Position numbers and translations under genes: made by a program
Source: Dipteronia dyeriana
Taxonomy: Eukaryota > Streptophyta > Magnoliopsida > Sapindales > Sapindaceae
Direction: 5' to 3'
Length of the DNA: 64,000 nucleotides
Assembly (NCBI GenBank): GCA_032871835.1
Contig: CM065297.1
Coordinates: 31,319,598-31,383,597, forward strand
The notes under the pieces: model-generated
Database searches by the model: none
What the model was told of the DNA's origin: nothing
Seen by the model: the letters and a program-made list of their open reading frames with translations, nothing else
Part shown: one piece after another, positions 10,944 through 21,477 of the stretch
How positions within the stretch are numbered: position 1 is the first letter of the stretch
Layout of the letters: the number at the start of each line of letters is the position of its first letter

Positions 10944-11170
10944 ATGGAAGATGTATCGTCCAAAATACACCCAAATTTTATTTTGTTTATTTATTTTCTC
11001 GGATAAAATAGGATTTTTTTTTACAACGAACATACCAGAAAAAAACAGTAGAAACAGCAAAACACACCAAAAAAAAAAGCGGAGGATGCATCGTCCAAAA
11101 TGCATCCAAATTTTATTTTGTTTATTTATTTTCTTGGGTGTAATATGATTTTTTTTTTTTTTTTTTTTTT
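10944..11170 (-). repeat. Duplicated LINE 3'-end segment
   Basis: An 80-bp block (ATCGTCCAAAAT(A/G)CA(C/T)CCAAATTTT, followed by TTGTTTATTTATTTTCT and an oligo-T tract) occurs at 10944-11023 and 11084-11170. The oligo-T at 11149-11170, an A-tail on the - strand, closes the LINE described next. The shorter copy carries its own oligo-T. Confidence 0.7.
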
Positions 11171-11348
11171 ACAAAAACAGAAAGAACAGCAAACTAAAAA
11201 AACAAAAAAAAATAAAAAGTTATGCAGTCACGTCTGCCTGGACAGCTTTGGCAACACTACAGGGAGCCTCCATCCAGAATCTATCATTATTGATGAAAAG
11301 CGCATTTTTGGCGAGCATGTACGCAACCATTGGCTGTCCAAGAGTATA
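11171..11348 (-). pseudogene. LINE (L1-type) ORF2 C-terminus and 3' UTR
   Basis: On the - strand a frame enters from the copia-1 border and reads MVAYMLAKNAL...DRFWMEAP, ending at a stop at 11222-11220. A conserved (V/I)AH.LAKxAL box closes the RNase H domain of plant L1 LINEs. A short A-rich UTR and a 22-base A-tail follow. This is the 3'-most of three pieces of one LINE; the preceding piece is at 17596-18178. Confidence 0.7.
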
Positions 11349-11900
11349 TGTTAGGATTTGATTAACATAAAACCATTAAAATATAGCCATAATATGCTTA
11401 GGCATAAAATTAATCTGAATGTTTAACCTAAACATGTTTCTATACATATTTAATCAAGCCCTAAACAATCTTAACATAAACCATATCAATTCAAGAGAAA
11501 GTTAAATCTGGAAAGCTGAAGCATACATGAATCCATCACTGGAGAGTTGTAAACGGGTTGTGATCTTCCAAATTATCACGACCTTTATAAACCCTAATGT
11601 GTTCTATTTTTGCTCTATTGATGGGATACAGAGAAAACAAAAGTATCGTGTAATTTGGGGACCATAACCCTAAATATATATAATAATCAAATTATTATAT
11701 ATTGGCTATTTCTAATTCGGCCCCTCAACAAATTAGAAATAACACTCTGGTATCTACACATTAATTCCATGACAATTATACCCTTAAACCTTAATACTTT
11801 ATATCTTAATTAGATCACTTTAATTTAGGCTTAACCAAAAGATAGCACAACACATTTAATGTTCACATGTGTGGCCCCATATGATGGAATTTTTCCAACA
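11349..11900 (-). repeat. copia-1 3' LTR
   Basis: 552 bp, TGTTAGG...CCAACA on the + strand. It is nearly identical to 17044-17595 over its whole length, differing by scattered substitutions, so insertion was fairly recent. Confidence 0.95.
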
Positions 11901-11912
11901 ATCTCCCACTGG
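11901..11912 (-). promoter_or_regulatory. copia-1 polypurine tract
   Basis: On the - strand, CCAGTGGGAGAT directly precedes the 3' LTR. It is the plus-strand primer of reverse transcription. Confidence 0.85.
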
Positions 11913-12331
11913 ACCACATATGTAACTTTACAAATGTGTATGACTTTATGAGCTCCAAAATTTTGCTATCACAATTTTAGAGTATATCCGAACAATCTCG
12001 TCCATTGATTATGCCAACATAGGATCAAAGCGGTTTTCGTCACATTTAGCGTGACTAAACCCATCAATGGTCACGTATACCAATATAACTAAATGACATA
12101 GATCAATCATGGATGCGTAGCATGGAAATTACATGCAATGTGATCTATACATGTCTATTCCAACTGGTCCTACTTTATTCTTTAGTGAGATCAAAACTTA
12201 ACACAATGTAAAAGAGTGTAATTAACCGAATACTTTATTTCTGATCAGAAAAATATCCAAATACATAAATGCATAAGTATATTCAAAATAAAAATATAGA
12301 GCAATAAAATACAAAATTATACAAACTCCCA

Positions 12332-13489
12332 CTATAATGTGATATCCTCACACAAAATAACACCCATATGAGCAGTGTGCTCATGAAAGACCTTGGGTGG
12401 TAATCCTTTTGTAAGCGGATCCGCTATCATGGAGTTTGTCCCAATGTGCTCTATGGATATATGTCCACTCTGTACTCTTTCCTTCACAACTAGGAACTTA
12501 ATGTCAATATGGATTGACTTAGATGAGCTCATGTTGTTGTTAGAATATAGCACTGCTGACTTATTGTCACAATATAGTTTGAGTGGTCTTTCAACACCCT
12601 CCAGAATGCGTAGCCCAGTGACAAAATTCCGCAGCCATATTCCATGGTTGGATGCCTCATAGCATGCTACAAACTCTGCTGCCATGGTGGAAGAAGCTAT
12701 GAGTGTCTGTTTGACACTCTTCCAAGAAATAGCTCCATTAGCCAACAGGTATATGTAGCCTGATGTGGATCTCCTACTGTCTTGGCATACAACATAATTA
12801 GAGTCGGAATACTCTATGGTCTCAAACTGATCCGATCTCCTATATGTGAGCATGTAATATTTTGTTCTCTTCAAATACCTTATAACCCGATTAGCTGCTT
12901 TCCAATGATACATCCTAGAGTTACTTAAATATCTGCTTAACATACCAACAATGTACATAATATCCAGACGCGTACATATCTGAGCATACATTAGACTCCC
13001 TACAGCTGATGCATAGGGAATCTTCTGCATTTCCTTAGCTTCAAGATTACTTTTAGGGCACTGATTGAGACTGAAATTGTCTCCCTTAGCGACAAGGGTG
13101 TCACCTGGTTTGCTGTCCTGCATGCCAAACCTTTTGAGCACTGTATCGATATAGCTCCTTTGTGATAATCCAAGAATACCCCAAGAGCGATCTCGTTGTA
13201 TCTGGATCCCTAGTACAAAAGAGACGTCACCAAGATCTTTCATCTCAAAATTCTTTGATAGAAATCTCTTGATTTCATGCAACATGCCTATATCATTTGT
13301 GGCAAGCAGTATGTCATCGACATATAAAACCAGGAATATGTGCTTACTCCCACTGAATTTGTGATACACACAATTATCAACAATGTTTATCTCAAAACCA
13401 AACGAGATAATCACTTGATGAAACTTATGGTACCACTGACGGGAAGCTTGCTTGAGTCCATAAATGGATTTTGTCAATTTGCAAACCAT
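12332..13489 (-). pseudogene. pol: copia-1 pol: reverse transcriptase (C-terminal half) and RNase H
   Basis: An open frame of 385 codons on the - strand. It enters at VCKLTKSIYGLKQASRQW, contains the RT active site LYVDDILLA near residue 57, continues through the VLGIQIQRD and LSQRSYID connection, and ends in the Ty1/copia RNase H: SAVGSLMYAQ...TRLDI, YSDSNY, STMAAEFVA, LYCDNKSA and IADPLTKGLP. The normal RNase H TRPDI is TRLDI and DxD is SDS, so the RNase H is probably impaired. The frame stays open over its whole length, which is notable given that the upstream RT half carries stops and frame changes. Confidence 0.92.
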
Positions 13490-14468
13490 ATTCTTTGGGT
13501 CTCCCGACTCAAAGTTTCCTGGTTACACCATTTAAATTGTTTCGTCAATGTCACCATTGAGAAACGCCGTCTTGACATCCATCTGATGAAGCTCAAGATC
13601 AAAATGTGCAACAAGTGTCATGATTGTCCTAAAAGAGTCCTTCGTTGAAACTGGAGAGAAAGTCTCTTTATAGTCAATCCCTTCCTTTTGGGTAAAGCCT
13701 TTAGCTACAAGACGAGCCTTATACCTCTCCACATTACCTTTCGAATCCCTTTAGGTTTTAAATATCCATTTACAACCAATGGGCTTCGCACCTTCTGGTA
13801 ATGAGACAAGTTCCCAAACCTTATTGTCTTGCATAGACTTATACTCCTCATTCATGGCATCAATCCACTTTTGAGAGTTGGAACCCTGTATGGCTTGATG
13901 GAAGTTGATTGGATCATTTTCCATCATTCCAATGTTTTCCTCATGTTCCTGGAGAAATACTTAAAAAATTGTCCGAAATAGCATTTCTTCTTTCTCTAGT
14001 GGATCGCCTTAATGGCACTGGTTTTTTTTTTTGAGGTTGTTGAGTTTGTTCCTCGGGAATAATTACCTCATCTTGAATGGGGGGTTGCTCAATATTGTCT
14101 GGTTGAGGATCCAGATTCTCTTTTTAATCAATGACAGGTATAGAAACCTGCACATTGTCAAAAGCGATAGTAGGAATCGTAACCGATTCTTCCTCAAAAA
14201 CAATGTCTCTAACCTTATTTCTCCCCCCAAACTCAACATCCTCAAAAAATGTTGCAAATCCTGTTTCAAAAATTGACATAAGTGTGGGATCATAGAACTT
14301 ATAGCCCTTAGATCACTCAGAGTAGCCAATAAAGTAGCTGCTCACAATTTTGGAGTCCAATTCTCTTTCATGTGGCATGTAAGGCCTTACCTCAGCTGGA
14401 CATCCCAAAATGTGAAAATGCTTTAGACTCGGCTTTCTGTCTGTCCAAAGCTCATAAGGTATTTTGCA
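13490..14468 (-). pseudogene. pol: copia-1 pol: integrase C-terminal part and RT N-terminal half, broken
   Basis: Reading the - strand from the deletion junction near 14468, the order is the post-integrase region (YELWTDRKPSLKHFHILGCP, then SSYFIGYSE followed by a stop), a low-complexity acidic linker, then RT. RT begins PIGCKWIFKT, hits TAA, resumes with KARLVAKGFTQKEGIDY and ETFSPVS, and reaches VKTAFLNGD before a frame break near 13530. The KARLVAKGF, FSPV and D-V-KTAFLNG boxes identify Ty1/copia RT. Several stops and at least two frame changes make this non-functional. Confidence 0.85.
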
Positions 14469-14485
14469 GCTTCATTATTCTTCCT

Positions 14486-15190
14486 CTATTTGCCTTTATC
14501 CTTATAGGTGCTAGCCAGATGAGCACTTTCGGTCCTGTCTCGCTTCCGTCTCTCTTCCTCTTGCACACAGTAAGAAATGAGCTCATTAAGAGTCCATTTC
14601 TCCTTTTGACAGTTGTAACTGACCTTAAACTGACTGTATTGTGCAGGAAGAGATATTAATACCAAATATACGAGCAAGTCGTCAGACAGCTCGAGATTCA
14701 GTGCCTTAAGTTTAGAAGCAATATGAGACATTTCTATAATGTACTCTCTAATGTTCCTTTTGCCTTTGTACTTAATAGAAATCAAGCTTTGCAAATGCGT
14801 GCTTGTTTCTACCTTATCGTTTTTAACAAAACGCTTTTCAATTTCAGCTAGGAACTCCTTGGTTTTGGTTATCTTTTCAGATACCCTTCCCCTAAATGCC
14901 TCCGGAATGCCGCGCTTGATGATCATAAGACTCATGCGATTTGAGCGATCCCACTTCTCAAAGTTTTTCCTGTCATCAGGAGAACTTGCATCAGTAAGAG
15001 AAGCGGGTTGCTCAACCCGAAGTGCAAGGTCTAGATCCATGCAGCCGAGAACGATTTCAATGTTCTCTTTCCAATCCTTAAAGTTGGTCCCATTAAGTAC
15101 AGGTATTGAGTTGATGTTAGCAGATATGGAAGAAACACTAGATGTAAAGAGAGCAAAACACACAACAAACATGCTCACATTAATAGCCAA
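14486..15190 (-). CDS. gag: copia-1 Gag (UBN2-type), truncated before the zinc knuckle
   Basis: An open frame of 234 codons on the - strand. Residues 1-25 are hydrophobic and may be a chance extension; the conserved Gag starts around residue 33 with LNGTNFKDWKENIEIVLGCM. This is the copia-type Gag (UBN2/DUF4219 class) that packages the element RNA. Then come IIKRGIPEAFRG, FLAEIEKRFVKNDK, IREYIIEMSHIASKLK and LVYLVLISLPAQY, ending in a charged tail (EEERRKRDR). The stop falls before any CCHC box because the internal deletion removes it. Capsid-like function could remain, but nucleic-acid binding by the knuckle cannot. Confidence 0.85.
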   Translation of the reverse strand: MAINVSMFVVCFALFTSSVSSISANINSIPVLNGTNFKDWKENIEIVLGCMDLDLALRVEQPASLTDASSPDDRKNFEKWDRSNRMSLMIIKRGIPEAFRGRVSEKITKTKEFLAEIEKRFVKNDKVETSTHLQSLISIKYKGKRNIREYIIEMSHIASKLKALNLELSDDLLVYLVLISLPAQYSQFKVSYNCQKEKWTLNELISYCVQEEERRKRDRTESAHLASTYKDKGK

Positions 15191-15227
15191 ATATTATAAT
15201 CAACAAATTCAAATAACGGTAATTCCC

Positions 15228-16000
15228 ATCTCAAGATACCTAGCACATCATTAATATCAAGTCTTTAGACAGTAATATTAATTGTAAGTGGTACTCTTGT
15301 TGTAGTGATCAAACATTGACAATAATTAATGTCAAATAATAAATCTATCTTTGGATTGACTTATTATTCAAATCTAAAACCTTATAATCGTCATATATTT
15401 ATCACCACATGTGTGTGTGTGTAATTCGGCCAAGTATTAACATTCCTTTGGGCCGACTAATACTCGCATGAATTTACACACACACAAACATCCAACATCC
15501 CTCATGAATAATCTACACAAGAGATGTCACTTTGGCGACATCTTGTTTCAATTATCTCATTTAGAATGATAGACCACCTTAATTAACCATAAAAGGTATA
15601 CCAAACAATGGTCGGTCTCATCTTAAGATACCTAGTACAACATTAATATCAAGTCTTTGGACAATAATATTAATTGTAAATGGTACTCTTGTTTGTAGTG
15701 ATCAAACATTGACAATAATTTATGTTAAATAATAAATCTATTTTTGGATCGACTTATTATTTACATGTAAAACCTTATAATCGTCACATGTTTATCACCA
15801 CAAATGTGTGTACAATTCGACCAAGTATTAACCTTCCTTTGGACCGGTAAATACCCGTATAAATTTACACACACACGAACATCCAACATTCCTCATGAAC
15901 AATCTACACAAGAGAGGTTACTTTGGTGACATTCTTTTTTCAATTAGCTCATTTAGAATGATGGACTACTTTATTTAATCATAAATGGTATACCACAAAA
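15228..16000 (-). repeat. copia-1 leader: tandem duplication of about 380 bp
   Basis: 15228-15605 and 15619-16000 align along their length. Shared landmarks in order: AAGATACCTAG, CATTAATATCAAGTCTTT, TGATCAAACATTGACAATAA, CTTATAATCGTCA, ACACACACA, CATCCAACAT and CTCATTTAGAATGAT. It lies in the untranslated leader between PBS and gag. No protein is encoded. Confidence 0.85.
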
Positions 16001-16009
16001 TATCTGAAT

Positions 16010-16385
16010 TTTAGTTGATCCTTAAAATAAAATAAAATAAAATAAAATATTTATCAAAATTACAAAAGTACCATTGATTTGTAAAATTACATAATGGCCC
16101 CTTAAGTTTCAATAATTACAAATCGACCCTTGTATTTTGTTAAAATCATAAATTGGCCCAGTACTTTGTAATAATTAAAATTTTGCCCCAAAACTTTTGA
16201 AAATTATAAAGTGACCCCGTAACTTTTCAATAATTATAAATCTGCCCCAAACATATTTCATAATTGCATAAAGGCCCTGTAAGTTTTGGAAATTATAAAC
16301 TTACCCCGAAACTTTATCAAAATCACAGAATGACCCAAATAATTTGCAAAACAGTCCCTCAAGAATTTCAAATTTTCAAATGAAA
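16010..16385 (-). repeat. copia-1 leader: AATTATAAA(T/G)TGACCCC minisatellite
   Basis: Roughly ten imperfect units of about 35-40 bp: a homopyrimidine or CCCC piece, AACTTT(T), (C/A)AATAATTA(T/C)AAA, then TTGACC/TGGCCC. Equivalent arrays occur in the leaders of copia-2 (19395-19725) and copia-3 (53575-53895). A GC-richer stretch (16390-16650) with several GATC/GATCGA sites follows. Confidence 0.8.
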
Positions 16386-17030
16386 GGTCTGAGCAAAAAA
16401 CATTTTCTGAAACCCTAGGTTTCTACCCGCCGCCGCCTTAGCCACTAGAACGTCATGCCATCACCAGAAAGCCACGGCGCACGGAAGCGGAAGCACCCGA
16501 CGACAACGACGACCGATCTTGATGGAAAGATCAAACAAACGGTGATCGACGAACATCGATCATCTGGATCGAACTGACAGTGGCGCCACACACGGTGGGT
16601 CGCCCGATCTGGACCAGTGGAGACCGACGAGGCACTAGGCCGAGATCAGCAACGGATCTGGGTTGAAAACCCATCGACCCAAATTGCCCCAGTTCCCTTT
16701 TTTTTTTCTTCAAAAACTTGAAGAACCCAGTTTTGTTTTGTTTTGTTTTGTTTTTTTTTCTTTTAAAGAAACTTTTAAAACAAAACTCAAATCACAGATG
16801 ATCAAACAACCTAAACCTGAATCCAGATTTACTTATGTTCATCAACCAAGCAAATCCATTACAGAAATCACAAAATCAAACACAAACATAATATTTTGTT
16901 TATGGATACAACACATATTAAACAACAAAATTTGCATCAGTCTCAGCAAACAAAGTAAATCCAGAATTTTTATTTTTTTTTTAAATTCCGAAAATCCAAA
17001 TATTAATTCTCAAGAATTGATCATGGGAGA
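16386..17030 (-). other. copia-1 leader, PBS-proximal part
   Basis: The GC-rich block at 16390-16650 (CGCCGCCGCC, GATCTGGA, CGATCATCTGGATCGAAC) contrasts with the AT-rich surroundings. It has counterparts at 19000-19390 and 53910-54270 in the other two elements. From 16690 to 17030 it turns A-rich. Short open frames here are not recognised as genes. Confidence 0.55.
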
Positions 17031-17041
17031 CTCTGATACCA
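17031..17041 (-). promoter_or_regulatory. copia-1 primer-binding site (tRNA-iMet)
   Basis: On the - strand, TGGTATCAGAG lies two bases inside the 5' LTR. It is complementary to the 3' end of initiator tRNA-Met, the usual primer of plant copia elements. Confidence 0.9.
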
Positions 17042-17043
17042 CT

Positions 17044-17595
17044 TGTTAGAATTTGATTAACACAAAACCATTAACATAAAACCATAACATGCTTAGGCAC
17101 AAAATTAATCTGAATGTTTAACCTAAACATGTTTCTATACATATTTAATCAAGCCCTAAACAATCTTAACATAACCTTTATCAATTCAAGAGAAAGTTAA
17201 ATCTAGAAAGCGGAAACGTACTTGAATCCATCGTTGGAGAGTTGTGAACGGGTTGTGATCTTCCAAATTATCACGACCTTTATGAACCCTAATGTGTTCT
17301 ATTTTTGCTCTATTGATGGGATACAGAGAAAACAAAAGTATCGTGTAATTTGGGGACCATAACCCTAAATATATATAGTAATCAAATTATTATATATTGG
17401 CTATTTCTAATTCGGCCCCTCAACAAATTAGAAATAACACTCTGGTATCTACACATTAATTCCATGACAATTATACCCTTAATCCTTAATACTTTATATC
17501 TTAATTAGATCACTTTAATTTAGGCTTAACCAAAAGATAGCACAACACATTTAATGTTCACATGTGTGGCCCCATATGATGGAATTTTTCCAACA
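17044..17595 (-). repeat. copia-1 5' LTR
   Basis: 552 bp, the same length as its partner. On the coding strand it begins TGTTGGAAAAATTCC and ends CTAACA directly before the primer-binding site. Confidence 0.95.
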
Positions 17596-18178
17596 GTAAA
17601 ACCAATATGCATATCATTCTAGAAATGTCTAAGAGGATCAACCCGCTCACGGAATCCAAATGACTGCCCTTATTGATCCAATTCACCACAACCTCGCATC
17701 TGAGTCAAGGATAGAAGGATACAGTTATACAAACCGCAATCTCTACTGAACTGAATGCCCCTGAAAATAGCAATCGCCACAGCCACCTGGGTTATAAAAG
17801 CATCAGCAATAACCTGCGAACTAGAAGCCATGACGAACCTAGTAGAATCCCTGATAACCAAACTGAAACCAATCCGGATCCCTTTCGCATCAACCGCAGC
17901 GTCACAATTAATTTTATAACAGCCTGGAGGCGGGAGGCCACTTGAGATCCCCACATCTGGGATGATTTGGTTCATTACATCCCCAGCAGTACAGTCCTTG
18001 TACTCAACCAAGAAATTTTTCGCTCAAAAACATCCGTCTTCGGATCCCCATGAATTCCAGTATTACACAAAAAGCACTCTCCACAAATGGAACTGAAGAG
18101 CTCCAAATCCTTACCAGACAAAGAAGTAAAGCAATCGAGGATGAGATAAAAAAAATTGTACTTACTTTAACAGTAGCA
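17596..18178 (-). pseudogene. LINE ORF2, RNase H domain piece
   Basis: The - strand frame (18011-17670) reads PPPGCYKINCDAAVD, then IGFSLVIRD and SSQVIADAF. This is the RVT_3/RNase H domain found at the C-terminus of plant L1 ORF2, with the DxAxD...G..(V/I)IRD pattern intact. Upstream, to 18178, the sequence joins the zinc-finger piece at 29314 once copia-2 is removed. Downstream it joins 11348 once copia-1 is removed. Frameshifts separate the parts. Confidence 0.75.
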
Positions 18179-18649
18179 TGTAAGGCTCTGAGGAACATAT
18201 AACATTATATTTTATGTTTATGAAAAACGGAATTGATTGGAATGTTTAAGTAAGTGAGAGTTGACCGGAAAAACCCGTTTGATTGTGATCAATATTTGTT
18301 GGGCTCGATGCACCTTAGCTACATTAAATAAATGTAGGATATGATATGTGCTATTGTATATGTGTGAGCCTAGTATTTCTGTTAGGATTAGCCATCTTAT
18401 TAGGATTGAGAACCTTTATGGGTTAGGATTCTAGGAAATTATATTATATATAGGGGGTCCCTACTCTCACTCATAAAAAAGGATTACATATTTGTCTCTT
18501 CATTAGGCAATATGAGAAAAGTGAGTAGAGAGTAAAAGACTCTCTATTGTTTTAACTATTTTTTTTGTTTTATTTTCAGGTTGGTTTTCTTGGATTATTC
18601 AATGGATTTGGAAAATTCAGGTACGAATTCATACTTATGCATTTAATAC

Positions 18650-18714
<65 letters not shown>

Positions 18715-18733
18715 AATTACATACAACTCCTAA
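18179..18733 (+). repeat. copia-2 5' LTR
   Basis: About 555 bp, TGTAAGGCTC...ACTCCTAA. It contains a TATATATAGGGGG box at about 18443 and an expanded (TA)n tract (18652-18711) that is short in the partner LTR, so the expansion postdates insertion. The 3' terminus lacks the canonical CA. Confidence 0.9.
18652..18711. repeat. (TA)30 microsatellite inside the LTR
   Basis: A pure TA run of about 60 bp. The partner LTR has only CGAATATATATG at this position (about 29281). Confidence 0.95.
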
Positions 18734-18736
18734 TAG

Positions 18737-18748
18737 TGGTATCATAGG
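18737..18748 (+). promoter_or_regulatory. copia-2 primer-binding site
   Basis: TGGTATCATAGG three bases inside the LTR, matching initiator tRNA-Met in the first eight bases and then diverging. The following ACATAGGCTTCGTATTTTT stretch is locally duplicated. Confidence 0.75.
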
Positions 18749-20160
18749 CTTCGTATTTTTACATAGGCTTCGTATTTTTACATAGGCTGAATATTAAATT
18801 ATTATTATTCATCTACTGTTTTGATACATAGTTATATTGAAATATGTTGAATCCGTAAGAAATTAAAAAAAAATTGTATGTTGTTTCATTTTCATGAGGA
18901 TTAGATGTCACTGGGTTCAATAGGAAGATGAATAAGAATTTAGTATCAAGATTTCGATCAACCTAGATATAGGATTTTTTCTCGATTTGGTGGAGGTTTG
19001 GGTTCGCTTCTTGGGTCGATGGCAGATCCACCATGATTTCCTTCCTCTTGGTCAATACCACCAGTCCCGATCCCAACCCAAACTCATTTGCTTCTCAGGT
19101 TGACACCACAGTCGATGGGTTGTTGCTCCAAGCCCGGTCGTTTTGAGCCTGAGAACCAGGTCGGCTGTCGATCATGACTAGACGAAGGTCGGTAGACCAG
19201 CGAATCGATCGTCCAAGGATCTCGCTAGGAGGCAGATCAATCGTTCTCTCTCTTCTCGTTCCAGATCCGCACGATGTGGATCTTGTGCAGCCGTGCGTTG
19301 CCTTCAAGCGACGACTGGGCAGTCAAGCGGTGGCGAAAGAACGAAGGTCTAGGGCTTCCATGGCTGATTTTGCTTTGGGCCATCTTTTGAGAATTTGATA
19401 TTCTTGAGGGACTGATTTGCAATTATTTTAGGTCCTTTTGTAATTTTGATAAAATTGTAGGGTTAATTTGCAATTGCCAAAATTTACTAGACCAGTTTGC
19501 AATTTGAAAATAGTTTTGAGACCATTTTACAATTAATGAAAAGTTACGAGGTCACTTTATAATTTTCAAAAGTTTTGGGTCAATTTATAATTATCAAAAC
19601 TTACTAGGTCACTTTGTAATTTTGACAAAATTTAGGGGTCGATTTGTAATTGCTGAATCTTGAGGGTCCTTTTTGTAATTTAGCAAAATCAGGGACAATT
19701 TTTATAATTTTCCAAAAGAGTTTTGGGAAAAATTGTTGTCGATAATCTTTGTGACTTCGGATGATTATGTTTCTATGTAGTGACTAATCATTTAGATTTT
19801 TGAGAATTTAGTTGACTAACGATTATTAATTTGATAGTTTTAATAATTGATTGAATACTCTCATATTTTGGATGATTATGTTTCACGTAGTGACTAATCA
19901 TTAAAGATTTTGAGATATTCGTCGGTAATCAATTATTAAATTTGAACTGTAAAGATGAAATGCTTGTGTTAATCATCTCTGTAGGATGGTTATCACATGT
20001 GATAGGTGATGTTCTTCTCTGTATGAGGTTAATCATCTTGAGGAATTCATTTATAGAATGTAGTGATCTTTGCCTAATCACATGTTGAATTTTATTTCTA
20101 TAAATGTTTTGACTGTTATCTTATATGCATGAAATCCTTTGTTTTGATATTCAGTTTTCA
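18749..20160 (+). other. copia-2 leader with minisatellite and GC-rich block
   Basis: No gene is supported. 19000-19390 is GC-richer with GATCGATCG-like sites. 19395-19725 is an array of TTTGTAATTTTGA(T/C)AAAATT and GGTCACTTTATAATTTTCAAAAG-type units, the reverse complement of the copia-1 array. 19740-19925 holds two copies of GGATGATTATGTTT(C) followed by TAGTGACTAATCATT. 19965-20060 contains the palindrome-like TATCACATGTGATA, duplicated in copia-3. Confidence 0.7.
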
Positions 20161-21000
20161 ATGTCAACAACTTTGCTTCGCAATTAAACCTCACTGCTAT
20201 TCAGTCTGCCATTAAACCTTTGGATGAGACTAATTTCGAGGAATGGAAATATACTCTCACTGCTATTCTAGCTCTTTGGGGTATAGACCTTTAGTTACGT
20301 GAGAAGAAGCCTTATAAACTCACTGATAAGAGTACTGCTAAACAGAGGTCTTATCGAAAGAAGTGGAAAGAGTCTAATCGGAATTGTCTGATGACCATGC
20401 GTTTGTCCATTGCCAAAACTATTAAGAAGAGTATTCCAAAATGTAAGGATGCAAAGGCTTTTCTTAAAGCTGTAAGTGGCAAGTTCAAGAAGCGAAGCAA
20501 GGCTGAGAGGGGAAAGTATCTGAGCCAGCTGGCGACAACGGTTTATGATGGTACCGGTGATGTTCGTGAGTATATTATGAAGATGACTACAATGGCCATG
20601 AAATTAAGGGATCTGGATACCAAAATCTCTGACTCTCACCTTGTATGGCAAGTCCTTGAGTCTCTTCCAAGTGAGTTTGATGGTCTGAAATCCTCTTATA
20701 ATGCTTAAGAGGTTTAATGAACTTTGGACCAAATGACTGCAATTGTGGTCCATGAGGAATATACTCTTCTCAAATGTAAGAAACAAAGTGCTCATATGGT
20801 TACTCACAACAACAAGGGTAAGAAGAAGTTCAATGGGGGTAAGAAGTTTAAACATCATGGAAAGAAAGCTGGCAAGTCTAATGGATTCATTAAGGCTAAA
20901 GATGAAGACATGAAAGGCAAGCGTTTCTGGTGTAACAAGAAAGACCATATGAAAATGGATTGCTTCAAGTTTAAGAAACACATAGAAGGTACCCCTTTAG
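20161..21000 (+). pseudogene. gag: copia-2 gag with zinc knuckle, broken
   Basis: The conserved Gag starts near 20210 (IKPLDETNFEEWKYTLTAIL) and meets an in-frame TAG at 20292-20294. It stays open from 20295 to 20708 (RLSIAKTIKKSIPKCKDAKA, AFLKAVSGKFKKRSKAE, YIMKMTTMAMKLRDLD), then meets TAA and a frame change. The basic nucleocapsid region (20724-21000) contains KKKFNGGKKFKHHGKKAGK and a CCHC box in which the first Cys is Arg: RFWCNKKDHMKMDC. Family role: capsid and RNA packaging. With a stop, a frameshift and a lost zinc ligand it cannot act. Confidence 0.88.
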
Positions 21001-21460
21001 CTCTCGTATGTTTTGAATCTAATTTGGTTGATGTCCCTTTGAATTCTTGGTGGGTTGATTCCGGTGTCACTATTCACATTACAAATTCTTTACAGGGCTT
21101 CAGAATCAAAAGGAAACCAAGGGATAAAGAGTTGCCATGGGAAATGGAGAGAATGCTTTGGTTGAGTTTATAAGAGTTGTTAGATTACCTTTAGCTTCAA
21201 GAAAGTTTTTAGATTTAGTTGATGTTGTTTTTGTTCCTTCTCTCAGATGTAATTTGATTTCCATTTCTAAGTTGGATATTAGTGGCTATCGTTTTGAATT
21301 CATTAATAAAGGATTTGCTCTTTATCATGGTTCTATTCTCATTGGTTCTGGTTGTTTGTGTGATGGTTTGTATAAATTTAATTTACACTCTGATTTTGTT
21401 GGTGAATGTTCTCGTTCCGCTGATGCAATAAATTCTACTATTGGATCTAAACGCTAGAGA
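21001..21460 (+). pseudogene. pol: copia-2 pol: aspartic protease region
   Basis: WWVDSGVTIHITN (from about 21048) carries the copia protease motif DSG(A/V)T in which Asp is catalytic and is retained here. A frame change falls near 21130. The following frame (21137-21457) continues with VVFVPSLRCNLISISKLD and FCLIGSGCLCDGLYKFN-like sequence, the usual bridge from protease to integrase. A TAG stop ends it at 21455-21457. Confidence 0.82.
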
Positions 21461-21477
21461 GAAAATAGTTCGTCCAT

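Larger units (their letters stand above)
11349..17595 (-). mobile_element. copia-1: complete but internally deleted Ty1/copia element
   Basis: 6247 bp with two 552-bp LTRs, PBS, PPT, gag, and partial pol on the - strand. The flanks GTATA (left) and GTAAA (right) match in 4 of 5 bases, consistent with a decayed 5-bp duplication. The element interrupts the LINE RNase H frame. The gag-to-integrase region is deleted (junction near 14468): the CCHC knuckle, protease and integrase core are missing, so the element is non-autonomous. Confidence 0.92.

Noticed and set aside
10773..11148. Open frames on both strands around 10.8-11.1 kb
   Set aside because: They cover the duplicated LINE 3' UTR with Lys/Phe runs, and neither has a domain.
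16531..17049. Frames in the copia-1 leader
   Set aside because: The region is untranslated leader between PBS and gag; the peptides have no homologue and are not shared by copia-2 and -3 leaders.
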